A stretch of 18,007 bases of DNA from Microbacteriaceae bacterium (GCA_026785785.1 JAJAZI010000085.1:1-18007), one strand, 5' to 3'; counted from the stretch's first letter, positions 1 to 6,875 are shown. Program-made: numbers and translations. Notes: generated from the sequence alone by a model not told the origin.

Positions 1-100
1 GCCCAATGCACTGCGCGGAAACGGTCGACCGCGCGGCCGCTCCGTCGACGGCCAGTGCCACGACCTGCGCTCGGGTCAGCCACCCCAGTGCGCAGCTCAT
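1..100 (-). CDS. possible N-terminal fragment of an unidentified protein
   Basis: On the minus strand an ATG at 100-98 opens a frame of 33 codons (beginning MSCALGWLTRAQVVALAVDG) that runs off the left edge without a stop. A TAA lies in the same frame a few codons upstream, so this ATG would be the first possible start. The LTRAQVVAL segment resembles the start of a small helix-turn-helix, but this is too short to assign. The frame follows the minus-strand DUF559 gene after about 195 bases without a gene. No good Shine-Dalgarno sequence is visible, and in DNA this GC-rich a 100-base open frame is easily fortuitous. Confidence 0.2.
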   Translation of the reverse strand, partial: MSCALGWLTRAQVVALAVDGAAARSTVSAQCIG

Positions 101-117
101 GCAGATTTACCCGGATC

Positions 118-132
118 GGCCCAAACTGGGCC
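118..132. other. 6-bp inverted repeat with 3-nt loop downstream of the DUF559 gene
   Basis: GGCCCA (118-123) and TGGGCC (127-132) are perfect reverse complements around AAC. The site lies in the 101-294 stretch that follows the minus-strand DUF559 gene. It has no T tract on either side, so a terminator role is only possible. The rest of 101-294 shows short CACCCAGCA-type direct repeats (about 250-293) and no convincing gene. Confidence 0.3.
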
Positions 133-294
133 ACCACAGGACCTCAGCGGCAGACCTGCCTGAATTACGAACAGGGAATGACGAGAGTCCGGCGGCGCGA
201 GGCGACCACCGACATCTGCGCCGAGTTCCCGCTCCGCCCGGACCTGGTACCCCACCCAGCAAGGGCATCCCACCCAGCACTCAGCACCCAGCAG

Positions 295-1182
295 TCAGGC
301 CAAGGAACGGTCCGGCGAGCGCAAGTTGTTGGCGACGGCCGTCCGGATGGCCAGAACGACTCGGCTCTTCTGGAACATGACTTGCCGGTAGTTCACGCGG
401 ATGACCGTGTACCGCAGCGCCGCAAGGGTCAGGTCGCGGTCATAGTCGCGCGGTCTCTCGGCATCGCCGTGGAACGCCGCTCCGTCGGTCTCGACCACCA
501 CGCATCCGGCCACCACGAAGTCCACTCGCCCAACACCATCAATCCGAACCTGGATTTCTGTCTCGATCCCCGCTTCGAGAAGGATCATGCGCATGACGCT
601 CTCCAGGCCCGAGCCGCTTCGGTGATCGATGAGAGGACGCAGGTAATGCAGTCGCGCCGGTAGCCCCTCGAAAACAGGATCCAGCTCCGACCACGCAAGG
701 TAGCCGACGCGGAGTGCACTGTCGAGCGACGCGACAGCGAACCACGGATGCTGGCAGCGCACTGCCGTGATCATCGCATCGACGGGGGACACGAGGTGTC
801 TGTGGGCGGCATCGGGCCGAACGAGGGCAGACCAGTGAAGTTCGCATCCGTCACGGTTGTCTGGGGTCAGCGCGACGAGACGATCGGCGGGGCTGCGCGA
901 GCGGGAGGCCGACGGCGCCATCTGAAGATGCGCGAACGGCGATCCGTAGACCCACACGCCGGCCTGCGCGAGGGCCGACACGCAGGAGACGCGACCGCCG
1001 ATCCGCACCGCCCTCAACACTGCGTCTGGCGTTTCGGGCAGCGCGTACAGTCCACGTCGTACCCGGACAAGTTCCCCAGCGCCCACAGCAGCGGTCAGCT
1101 CTCGACCGGTCGCCCCTCGCGCGCGGAGCTCCGCCCGGCTGCGGATGACCGTCTGATCGTCGAAGTGGATTCTCCAGCTCAT
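295..1182 (-). CDS. AbiEi-like winged-helix plus DUF559 (Vsr-like nuclease fold) protein
   Basis: This is a 295-residue protein. Residues about 10-50 (SRAELRARGATGRELTAAVG, then VRRGLYALP) match the N-terminal winged-helix domain seen in AbiEi-type antitoxins and related actinobacterial regulators. The C-terminal part, about 190-275, matches DUF559, a Vsr/PD-(D/E)xK-like nuclease fold. Candidate acidic residues are E194, D221 in RVDFVV and E231-x-D233 in VVVETDG, so the active-site set looks intact. Such fusions are common single genes in Actinobacteria and their function is unknown. No AbiEii nucleotidyltransferase toxin lies beside it, so a toxin-antitoxin role is not supported here. The ATG at 1182 is taken as the start because it begins the conserved domain, although the Shine-Dalgarno sequence is weak. 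The family call is fairly secure and the function is not. Confidence 0.8.
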   Translation of the reverse strand: MSWRIHFDDQTVIRSRAELRARGATGRELTAAVGAGELVRVRRGLYALPETPDAVLRAVRIGGRVSCVSALAQAGVWVYGSPFAHLQMAPSASRSRSPADRLVALTPDNRDGCELHWSALVRPDAAHRHLVSPVDAMITAVRCQHPWFAVASLDSALRVGYLAWSELDPVFEGLPARLHYLRPLIDHRSGSGLESVMRMILLEAGIETEIQVRIDGVGRVDFVVAGCVVVETDGAAFHGDAERPRDYDRDLTLAALRYTVIRVNYRQVMFQKSRVVLAIRTAVANNLRSPDRSLA

Positions 1183-1426
1183 GATTCACATGGTGGAGTG
1201 CACCGTGGGCGCGCGCGGGCGGATGCCGTCAGCTGTGGATTCCTGCGCATTCCGCGAACCTGTGAAGGACAGCATCCGCCCGGTCCCGGACGAGGGCCGT
1301 GCCGGGCACAACTCCGGAACTTTCGCGGCCGCCCGCCAAGGACCCACCCGGCCGACCGCGCGCAACTCCGGTGAATTGCGCCTACACCGCCCGGGCGGAC
1401 AGCGACTCCGGGATCTGCACAGGTCG

Positions 1427-1514
1427 GTAGCGAGATCAGCATGAGTTGCGAACTCGGGAGGGGCGCGTCCGTAGCGAGATCAGCATGAGTTGCGAACTCG
1501 GGAGGGGCGCGTCC
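1427..1514. repeat. two perfect 44-bp tandem repeats
   Basis: Units 1427-1470 and 1471-1514 are identical over 44 bases. Each unit contains the inverted repeat GAGTT-GCG-AACTC (1443-1455 in the first unit) followed by a G-rich tail GGGAGGGGCGCGTCC. A third, partial copy with two mismatches (GATCAGCA..AGTTGCGAAC) lies at 1540-1559 after the microsatellite. The repeats sit about 200 bases upstream of the riboswitch, in DNA that encodes nothing recognisable. Confidence 0.9.
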
Positions 1515-1550
1515 TCAGCAGGATCAGCAGGATCAGCAGGATCAGCAGAA
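1515..1550. repeat. 9-bp microsatellite, TCAGCAGGA x about 4
   Basis: The 9-mer TCAGCAGGA occurs three times in a row (1515-1541), followed by a fourth copy ending AA (1542-1550). It is wedged between the second 44-bp unit and the partial third copy, replacing the GTAGCGA that begins the other units. This looks like local slippage expansion of the GATCAGCA part of the unit. Confidence 0.9.
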
Positions 1551-1695
1551 GTTGCGAACCCCACCGGGCGCGCTTGCGGCGAACGGGCGCAGACGGGTCG
1601 AAAGGGCATCCGCCCGGCAGCGTCAGGGCCGCCCACTGCCCGAGCCGCCCCGCGGCAGTGTTGCGAAGGAATACGCGGGCCCCTGGAGCGTTGAG

Positions 1696-1701
1696 TACAC
1701 T
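1696..1701 (+). promoter_or_regulatory. candidate -10 box for the riboflavin operon
   Basis: TACACT fits the actinobacterial TANNNT -10 consensus. A start about 7 nt downstream would place the 5' end of the RNA right at the beginning of the FMN aptamer. No good -35 hexamer is visible at 17 bp, so the call rests on the -10 box and its position only. Confidence 0.4.
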
Positions 1702-1712
1702 CGAACAAGAAG

Positions 1713-1866
1713 TACGTGCTCCGGGGTCGGTGAAATTCCGAACCGGCGGTGATAGTCCGCGACCCGAAGCCACTCGCAAGAGGGGCAGCGGTTGAGCCGG
1801 TGGAATTCCGGGACCGACAGTTATGAGATCGCAAGGTCTCTCAGTCTGGATGAGAGGTAGCACGCG
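1713..1866 (+). promoter_or_regulatory. FMN riboswitch (RFN element)
   Basis: All hallmark blocks of the FMN aptamer are present in order: a closing stem pairing CGTGCT (1715-1720) with AGCACG (1859-1864), CGGGGTCGGTGAAATTCCGA (1722-1741), ACCGGCGGTGATAGTCCGCG (1742-1761), GAGCCGGTGGAATTCCGGGA (1794-1813), CCGACAGTT and TCTGGATGAGAGGTAG near the end. The variable arm (about 1765-1793) is short. The element lies immediately upstream of ribD, the usual place for feedback repression of riboflavin synthesis by FMN. The coordinates of the aptamer ends are good to a few bases. Confidence 0.96.
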
Positions 1867-1873
1867 CGGTCGC

Positions 1874-1897
1874 CTGACGACGCCCGCACGTCGTCAG
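1874..1897 (+). promoter_or_regulatory. 9-bp hairpin in the riboswitch leader (expression-platform candidate)
   Basis: CTGACGACG (1874-1882) pairs perfectly with CGTCGTCAG (1889-1897) around a 6-nt loop. No U tract follows, so it is not a classical intrinsic terminator. The 5' arm CCTGAC (1873-1878) is also the exact complement of GTCAGG (1935-1940), which overlaps the ribD Shine-Dalgarno sequence AGGA (1938-1941). The two pairings exclude each other. The hairpin could therefore be an anti-sequestor that frees the ribosome binding site when FMN is scarce. The mechanism is inferred from the base pairing only. Confidence 0.55.
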
Positions 1898-1946
1898 CGA
1901 CGCACAAAACCCGGAGTCCGTCTCACAACGAGATGTCAGGAACCGG

Positions 1947-3017
1947 ATGTTGAACGCGGCAGAGATCGAGACCGCGATGCGCCGTGCCCTCGCACTCGCC
2001 GCTCGCGGACCGGCGACCGGCCCCAACCCGCGGGTCGGATGCGTGATCCTGTCGGCAGACGGCGCGGTGATCGGCGAGGGCTGGCACTGCGGCGCCGGAA
2101 CCGTCCACGCCGAGGTCGCCGCACTGAACTCCCTCCCGAATCCGGATGCCGCGAGGGGCACGACCGCGGTCGTCACCCTCGAGCCGTGTAACCACACCGG
2201 GCGAACCGGCCCGTGCAGTGACGCGCTCATCGCCGCGGGAATCACCCGCGTCGTCTACGCCGTCGCCGATCCGGGGCAGGACTCCCGCGGAGGAGCCGGC
2301 CGCCTCAGCGAGGCCGGAGTCATGGTCGAGGCTGGAGTGCTCGAGGGCGAGGCCGAGGCGTTCCTGCACACCTGGCTCACCTCGGTGCGGCTCGCGCGCC
2401 CGTTCGTCACCCTCAAGTGGGCCTCGACCCTCGACGGACGCACGGCCGCGGCCGACGGCACGAGCCGCTGGATCACCGGAACGGCCTCCCGGCAGCGAGT
2501 GCACGAGCAGCGCGCGGCATCCGACGCCATCATCGTGGGCACCGGCACTGTGCTCGCCGACGACCCCGCCCTGACCGCCCGCGGCGACGCCGGCGAACTG
2601 CTCGCGCACCAGCCGATCCCCGTGGTCGTCGGCGAGCGCACGGCCCCGGCTGACGCGAGGCTGCGCGCGCACCCGAGTGGGCTCATCGAGACGGCCAGCC
2701 GCGACCTCGCCACCGTGCTCTCCGGACTGTTCGAGCTCGGCATCCGCCACGCCTTCGTCGAGGGTGGTCCGACCCTTGCGAGCGCCTTCGTCGCCGCGGG
2801 ACTCGTCGACGAGTACCTCATCTACCTCGCCCCCTCCCTGCTCGGCGGAGGCCGGCTCGCCATCGGCGACATCGGCGTCCACACCATCGGCGAGGCACGG
2901 CGACTGCGCATCAGCTCCGTCGAGTACCTCGGCGACGACCTGCTCATCACCGCGGCGCCGCACGGGCCCCTCACGCCGCAGCCGCACCCAACCGACCCGC
3001 TCGAGAGGAACGCATAG
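1947..3017 (+). CDS. ribD: bifunctional riboflavin deaminase/reductase RibD
   Basis: This 356-residue cytosolic enzyme carries out the deamination and then the NADPH-dependent side-chain reduction of the pyrimidine intermediate made from GTP. The N-terminal cytidine-deaminase-like domain has the zinc site H54-A-E56 and C81/C90 in PCNHTGRTGPC, so it should be active. The C-terminal reductase domain begins near residue 150 (RPFVTLKWASTLDGR) and includes VGTGTVLADDP and FVEGGPTLAS. Length and domain order are normal for RibD. The ATG is preceded by AGGAA (1938-1942) and is the first gene after the FMN riboswitch. Its TAG overlaps the GTG of ribE by one base. Confidence 0.97.
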   Translation: MLNAAEIETAMRRALALAARGPATGPNPRVGCVILSADGAVIGEGWHCGAGTVHAEVAALNSLPNPDAARGTTAVVTLEPCNHTGRTGPCSDALIAAGITRVVYAVADPGQDSRGGAGRLSEAGVMVEAGVLEGEAEAFLHTWLTSVRLARPFVTLKWASTLDGRTAAADGTSRWITGTASRQRVHEQRAASDAIIVGTGTVLADDPALTARGDAGELLAHQPIPVVVGERTAPADARLRAHPSGLIETASRDLATVLSGLFELGIRHAFVEGGPTLASAFVAAGLVDEYLIYLAPSLLGGGRLAIGDIGVHTIGEARRLRISSVEYLGDDLLITAAPHGPLTPQPHPTDPLERNA

Positions 3018-3631
3018 TGTTCACCGGAATCATCGAAGAGCTCGGCGAAGTCGTGAAGTGGGAGCCGACGGTGGATGCCGCGCGGCTCACCATCCGCGGG
3101 CCCATCGCCGTGAGCGACGCGCGCCACGGCGACTCGATCTCGGTCAGCGGCGTGTGCCTCACCGTCGTCGACCAGGGGGCCGACTGGTTCACCGCCGATG
3201 TCATGGCGCAGACGATCGCCATGAGCACGTTCGCCTCACCCGCGCCGGGCGACCGCGTGAACCTCGAGCGCGCCGCGCAGGTGGGCGACCGTCTCGGCGG
3301 CCACATCGTGCAGGGCCACATCGACGGCACGAGCACACTGCTGTCGATCACCGAGGGCGACGCGTGGCGGGTGCTGCGGTTCAGCCTGTCACGCGACGTC
3401 GCCCCGCTCGTGGCGAACAAGGGCTCGATCGCCGTCGACGGCGTCTCCCTCACTGTGAGCGCGGTCGGCAACGACGAAGGCGACTGGTTCGAGGTCTCGC
3501 TGATCCCCGAGACCCTCGCCGTCACGACCCTCGGCCTCAAATCGGTGGGCGACACCGTCAACATCGAAACCGACATCCTGGCTCGCCACGTCGAGCGCAT
3601 GCTGCAGTACACCGGAAGGAGAGACGCATGA
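3017..3631 (+). CDS. ribE: riboflavin synthase, alpha chain
   Basis: This enzyme dismutates two molecules of 6,7-dimethyl-8-ribityllumazine into riboflavin and the ribityl-pyrimidine, the last step of the pathway. The 204-residue protein has the duplicated lumazine-binding barrels of the family: it starts MFTGIIEELGEV, barrel one ends near GGHIVQGHIDGTS (94-106), and barrel two carries SIAVDGVSLTV and a C-terminal helix (ILARHVERML) of the kind used for trimer formation. It starts with GTG at 3017 behind GAGAGGAA, overlapping the last base of ribD, and its TGA overlaps the ribBA ATG as ATGA. The tight joints imply coupled translation in one transcript under the FMN riboswitch. Confidence 0.97.
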   Translation: MFTGIIEELGEVVKWEPTVDAARLTIRGPIAVSDARHGDSISVSGVCLTVVDQGADWFTADVMAQTIAMSTFASPAPGDRVNLERAAQVGDRLGGHIVQGHIDGTSTLLSITEGDAWRVLRFSLSRDVAPLVANKGSIAVDGVSLTVSAVGNDEGDWFEVSLIPETLAVTTLGLKSVGDTVNIETDILARHVERMLQYTGRRDA

Positions 3632-4926
3632 GTCTCGCCGACATCCCCACCGCCCTCGACGCCCTGCGCGCCGGACGGCCCATCATCGTCGCGGACGACG
3701 AGGGACGCGAGAACGAGGGCGATGTCATCCTCGCCGCGGCACTCGCGACCCAGGAATGGATGGCTTGGATGGTGCGCAACACCTCCGGCTTCATCTGCGC
3801 CCCGATGTCGAACGAGCTCGCCGACCGGCTCGAGCTGCCCGTCATGGTGGCGAACAACGAGGACCCGCGCGGCACCAACTACACCGTCACCGTCGACGCT
3901 GCCGACCGGATCAGCACGGGCATCAGTGCCGCCGACCGGGCGCACACCCTCCGCGTGCTCGCCGACGTGACATCCACTCCCGCGAGCCTCCACCGCCCCG
4001 GCCACATCCTGCCCCTGCGCGCGGTCGACGGCGGGGTGCGCGAGCGTAGCGGCCACACCGAGGCCGCCGTCGACCTGCTCAAGCTCGCCGGCCTGATCCC
4101 CGTCGGCGCGATCAGCGAGATCGTCGCCGAGGACGGCGAGATGATGCGCCTCCCCGGGCTGATCGAGCTCGGCGAGCGCGAAAATGTGCCGGTCATCACG
4201 ATCGAGTCGCTCATCGCCCACCTGCAGGACGTGCACTGCGACGTCGACATTCCCGTGACGGCAGCGGTGCCGGAGACCTCGCGGGTGATCTTCGAGGTCG
4301 AGACCGTGGTTCCGACAACCCATGGACCGTTCCGGATCCGCGCCTATCGGGACCGGATGACCGGCGCTGACCACCTCGCGATCATCGCGGGCAACCCCGC
4401 CGACGGCGCCCTCGTGCGCGTGCACTCCGAATGCCTCACCGGCGAGGCGCTCGGGTCTCTCAAGTGCGAGTGCGGGCCACAGCTCGACGCCGCGCTCGAC
4501 GCCGTCCAGAACGAGGGCGGCGTCGTCATCTACATGCGCGGCCATGAGGGGCGCGGCATCGGCCTCGTCAACAAGCTCAAGGCCTACCGCCTGCAGGACG
4601 ACGGCCTCGACACCCTCGACGCGAACATCGCGTTGGGCTTCCCCGCCGACGGGCGCGACTACGGCGCCGCGGTGGCGATCCTCGGCGACCTCGGCCTGAG
4701 TAGCATCCGCGTCATCACCAACAACCCCGACAAGCTGCAGCAGCTGACCGCCCGCGGGATCATCGTGGTCGAGCAGATACCGCTCGTCGTCGGCATCGAC
4801 GGCTTCAACGAGGCATACCTCGGCACCAAGCGCGACCGGATGGGTCACATCCTCCCGGGCGACGGATTCCTCGCCCGCGCGGTCACCGCCGCCGCGGCAC
4901 AATCACTGAAAGAGCAGGAACTATGA
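3628..4926 (+). CDS. ribBA: bifunctional DHBP synthase / GTP cyclohydrolase II
   Basis: This 432-residue fusion feeds both arms of the pathway. The N-terminal domain turns ribulose-5-phosphate into 3,4-dihydroxy-2-butanone-4-phosphate and shows RENEGD (27-32) and the HTEAAVDLLKLAG block. The C-terminal domain opens the ring of GTP and has the zinc cysteines C269, C280 and C282 in the C-x10-C-x-C pattern, then MRGHEGRGIGL and the NNPDK motif. Both active sites look complete, unlike RibBA paralogues that have lost one activity. The ATG at 3628 is chosen because it has a strong Shine-Dalgarno sequence (GGAAGGAGAG, 3614-3623), overlaps the ribE stop as ATGA, and begins the conserved domain. The longer open frame upstream is only the +1 shadow of ribD and ribE. 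The stop overlaps the ribH start by 4 nt. Confidence 0.97.
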   Translation: MSLADIPTALDALRAGRPIIVADDEGRENEGDVILAAALATQEWMAWMVRNTSGFICAPMSNELADRLELPVMVANNEDPRGTNYTVTVDAADRISTGISAADRAHTLRVLADVTSTPASLHRPGHILPLRAVDGGVRERSGHTEAAVDLLKLAGLIPVGAISEIVAEDGEMMRLPGLIELGERENVPVITIESLIAHLQDVHCDVDIPVTAAVPETSRVIFEVETVVPTTHGPFRIRAYRDRMTGADHLAIIAGNPADGALVRVHSECLTGEALGSLKCECGPQLDAALDAVQNEGGVVIYMRGHEGRGIGLVNKLKAYRLQDDGLDTLDANIALGFPADGRDYGAAVAILGDLGLSSIRVITNNPDKLQQLTARGIIVVEQIPLVVGIDGFNEAYLGTKRDRMGHILPGDGFLARAVTAAAAQSLKEQEL

Positions 4927-5396
4927 GCGGCGCAGGAGCACCAAATCTCACCCCCATCGACGGCACCGGGGTCAAGGTGACGATCGTCGCCGGGCTCTGG
5001 CACGAGGTCATCGCCGCGGGGCTGCTCGCCGGCGCCCGGCGCTACCTCGCGGAGACCGGAGCGGAGGTGACCGAGCTGCGCGTCTCGGGCAGCTTCGAGC
5101 TGCCCGTCGCGAGCCGGGCGGCACTGGATGCTGGTGCGGACGCCGTCGTGGCCCTCGGGGTCATCATCCGCGGCGGCACCCCCCACTTCGAGTACGTCGC
5201 GAGCGCGGCCACGCAGGGCCTCACCCAGGTGAGCGTGCTGACCGGCAAGCCCGTCGGCTTCGGCGTGCTGACAATCGACAACGAGGATCAGGGCATCGAC
5301 CGCGCCGGACTCTCCGGGTCGAGGGAGGACAAGGGTGCCGAGGCTGCGGAGGCCGCGCTGTCGACGGCGGTGCTGATCCGCTCGCTCGCGGCCTAG
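4923..5396 (+). CDS. ribH: 6,7-dimethyl-8-ribityllumazine synthase
   Basis: This enzyme condenses the pyrimidine from the GTP arm with dihydroxybutanone phosphate to give lumazine, the substrate of ribE. Its family forms pentamers or 60-subunit shells. The 157-residue length is typical. Visible motifs are VAGLWHEVI, SGSFELPVA (55-63), the catalytic region IIRGGTPHFEYV with H88, and the GVLTIDNEDQ segment near 118-127. The ATG overlaps the ribBA TGA (ATGA) and has AGGAA (4916-4920) just upstream. It completes a ribD-ribE-ribBA-ribH order common in Actinobacteria and other Gram-positives. Confidence 0.97.
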   Translation: MSGAGAPNLTPIDGTGVKVTIVAGLWHEVIAAGLLAGARRYLAETGAEVTELRVSGSFELPVASRAALDAGADAVVALGVIIRGGTPHFEYVASAATQGLTQVSVLTGKPVGFGVLTIDNEDQGIDRAGLSGSREDKGAEAAEAALSTAVLIRSLAA

Positions 5397-5398
5397 CG

Positions 5399-5491
5399 AT
5401 GCGCAACCCGCTGCTGTTGCTCGTGAAGTGGGGCGCCGCCATCGCCGCGATCGCGCTCACGGTGCTGTTCGTGCAGAAGGTGCTTCTCTGA
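5399..5491 (+). CDS. putative 30-residue single-span membrane peptide after ribH
   Basis: An ATG two bases after the ribH stop opens 30 codons: MRNPLLLLVKW, then a hydrophobic run GAAIAAIALTVLFVQ, ending KVLL. Hydrophobic residues run almost throughout with short basic ends (R2, K10, K27), the look of a one-helix membrane peptide. I recognise no family. There is no clear Shine-Dalgarno sequence, so it would depend on termination-reinitiation from ribH. The codons are GC-ended like the neighbours. The position between ribH and a transporter gene suggests, but does not show, a membrane-linked role. Fortuitous occurrence remains possible. Confidence 0.5.
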   Translation: MRNPLLLLVKWGAAIAAIALTVLFVQKVLL

Positions 5492-5504
5492 GGCGTAGGG
5501 TCGA

Positions 5505-5536
5505 TGGGGGCCGTGAGTCGCGGCATCCATCCCCCA
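5505..5536 (+). terminator. weak hairpin between the rib genes and the MFS gene
   Basis: TGGGGG (5505-5510) can pair with CCCCCA (5531-5536), with an inner CCG/CGG pairing (5511-5513 with 5521-5523). There is no T tract. It could attenuate transcription between the small ORF and the transporter, or mean nothing. Confidence 0.25.
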
Positions 5537-5555
5537 CCCGATGCGGAGCCGTCGA

Positions 5556-6875
5556 ATGAGTACTTCCACGTCTACACCGGTCAAGACCAACCCGAGATCG
5601 CGGGTCATCTTCGCGAGTCTCATCGGAACCTCGATCGAGTTCTACGACTTCTACGTGTACGCGACGGCGGCGGTGCTCGTGTTCCCCGCCCTGTTCTTCC
5701 CGGGAGACGACCCCACTTTGTCGCTGCTGAAGTCGTTCGCGGCCTTCGGCGCCGCGTTCGTCGCCCGGCCGATCGGCTCGATCGTGTTCGGGCACTTCGG
5801 CGACCGCATCGGCCGCAAGGGCACTCTCGTCGCCTCGCTGCTCACGATGGGCGTCGCAACGGTGCTGATCGGATGCCTCCCCACGGCGCTCACCCCCGGG
5901 TGGGAGATCCTCGCGCCAACGCTGCTCGTGCTCATGCGGTTCGCCCAGGGCCTCGGGCTCGGCGGCGAGTGGAGCGGGGCGGCGCTGCTCGCGACCGAGA
6001 ACGCCCCCGCCGGTCGGCGCGCGATCTACGGCACCTTCCCGCAGCTCGGCGCCCCGATCGGATTCATCGTCGCCAACGGCGTCTTCCTGCTGCTCGCCAC
6101 GACCATGTCGCCGGAGACGTTCTTCGCCTGGGGCTGGCGGGTGCCGTTCCTCGCGAGCGCCGTCCTCGTCATCATCGGCCTTTACGTGCGGTTCAAGCTG
6201 ATCGAGACGCCCTCGTTCCAGAAGGCCGTGGCGACGGGCGAGGTCGTCAAGGTCCCGCTCGCGCGGGTGTTCCGGTCGAACTGGCGCGAGCTCATCCTCG
6301 GCACGTTCATCATGCTCGCGACCTACACGCTCTTCTACCTGATGACCACCTACACGCTCACCTACGGCACGACGCCGGTCGACGCCCCCGTTGCTGGCCT
6401 CGGCTTCGAGCGCAACACCTTCCTCGTCATGCTCATCATCGGCGTAGTGTTCTTCGGCATCTTCACCCTCGTGTCCGGTCCGCTCGCCGAGAGATTCGGC
6501 CGTCGCGCTCACCTGATCGTGACGACGGTCGCGATCATCGTGTTCGGGTTCTTGTTCGTGCCGCTGTTCGCCGCCGGCACGGTGGGGGTGTACGCGCTTC
6601 TGATCATCGGCTTCACGCTGATGGGGCTGACCTTCGGTCCGATGGGCGCCCTGCTGCCCGAGCTGTTCCCGACAAACGTGCGCTACACCGGGTCGGCGAT
6701 CAGCTACAACGTCGCATCCATCCTCGGTGCGGCCGTCGCCCCGTTCATCGCGGTGGCCCTGTGGGGCGCTGCCGGCGGCAGCCCCGTGCTTGTCGGCGTG
6801 TATCTGAGCTCGATGGGCGCAATCACCCTCGTGGCGCTGCTGCTGAGCAAGGAGACGCGCGACGTCGACTACTGA
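5556..6875 (+). CDS. MFS transporter, metabolite:H+ symporter (MHS) type
   Basis: This is a 439-residue inner-membrane transporter with about 12 hydrophobic segments. It has the MHS signature start IGTSIEFYDFYVYATAAVL, the loop-2 motif GHFGDRIGRKGTL, and RFAQGLGLGGEWSGAALL in TM4, all typical of the ProP/ShiA/KgtP-like group that takes up organic acids or osmolytes with protons. The substrate cannot be read from the sequence. The ATG at 5556 is preferred over the in-frame ATG at 5541 because GGAG (5545-5548) sits 7 bases before it. It lies 64 bp after the small ORF in the direction of the rib operon and may be co-transcribed with it. That context makes flavin or precursor transport conceivable, but the family is not a known riboflavin carrier. 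Confidence 0.88.
   Translation: MSTSTSTPVKTNPRSRVIFASLIGTSIEFYDFYVYATAAVLVFPALFFPGDDPTLSLLKSFAAFGAAFVARPIGSIVFGHFGDRIGRKGTLVASLLTMGVATVLIGCLPTALTPGWEILAPTLLVLMRFAQGLGLGGEWSGAALLATENAPAGRRAIYGTFPQLGAPIGFIVANGVFLLLATTMSPETFFAWGWRVPFLASAVLVIIGLYVRFKLIETPSFQKAVATGEVVKVPLARVFRSNWRELILGTFIMLATYTLFYLMTTYTLTYGTTPVDAPVAGLGFERNTFLVMLIIGVVFFGIFTLVSGPLAERFGRRAHLIVTTVAIIVFGFLFVPLFAAGTVGVYALLIIGFTLMGLTFGPMGALLPELFPTNVRYTGSAISYNVASILGAAVAPFIAVALWGAAGGSPVLVGVYLSSMGAITLVALLLSKETRDVDY

Larger units (their letters stand above)
1183..1712. other. 530-bp non-coding divergent region with repeats, upstream of the riboflavin operon
   Basis: This region separates the minus-strand DUF559 gene from the FMN riboswitch. 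Open frames on both strands overlap one another and none resembles a protein family. Apart from the 44-bp tandem repeats and 9-bp microsatellite listed separately, it contains loosely similar AACTCCGG-rich words (about 1310-1375) that may be degenerate relatives of the repeat. It must also hold the promoter of the DUF559 gene, which I cannot place with confidence, and that of the rib transcript near 1696-1701. Confidence 0.6.

Noticed and set aside
295..1182. A type IV toxin-antitoxin system based on the AbiEi-like domain
   Set aside because: No AbiEii-type nucleotidyltransferase gene is present on either side within the window.
1436..1863. Open frames across the 44-bp repeats and microsatellite (for example SAGSAGSAGSAEVA or LLILLILLILL)
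   Set aside because: They consist of translated repeats, overlap the FMN aptamer or one another on both strands, and lack ribosome sites.
1874..1897. Intrinsic transcription terminator of the FMN riboswitch
   Set aside because: The stem is perfect but no U-rich run follows. Shine-Dalgarno sequestration explains the sequence better.
2677..3627. N-terminal extension of the ribBA frame over ribD and ribE
   Set aside because: The product is Arg/Ser/Pro-rich low-complexity shadow sequence. The real ribBA starts at 3628 with a strong ribosome site and a normal domain start.
2971..4902. A 643-codon minus-strand open frame antisense to ribE-ribBA
   Set aside because: Long antisense frames are expected opposite high-GC coding DNA with GC-rich third positions. 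The product is charged, repetitive and matches no family.
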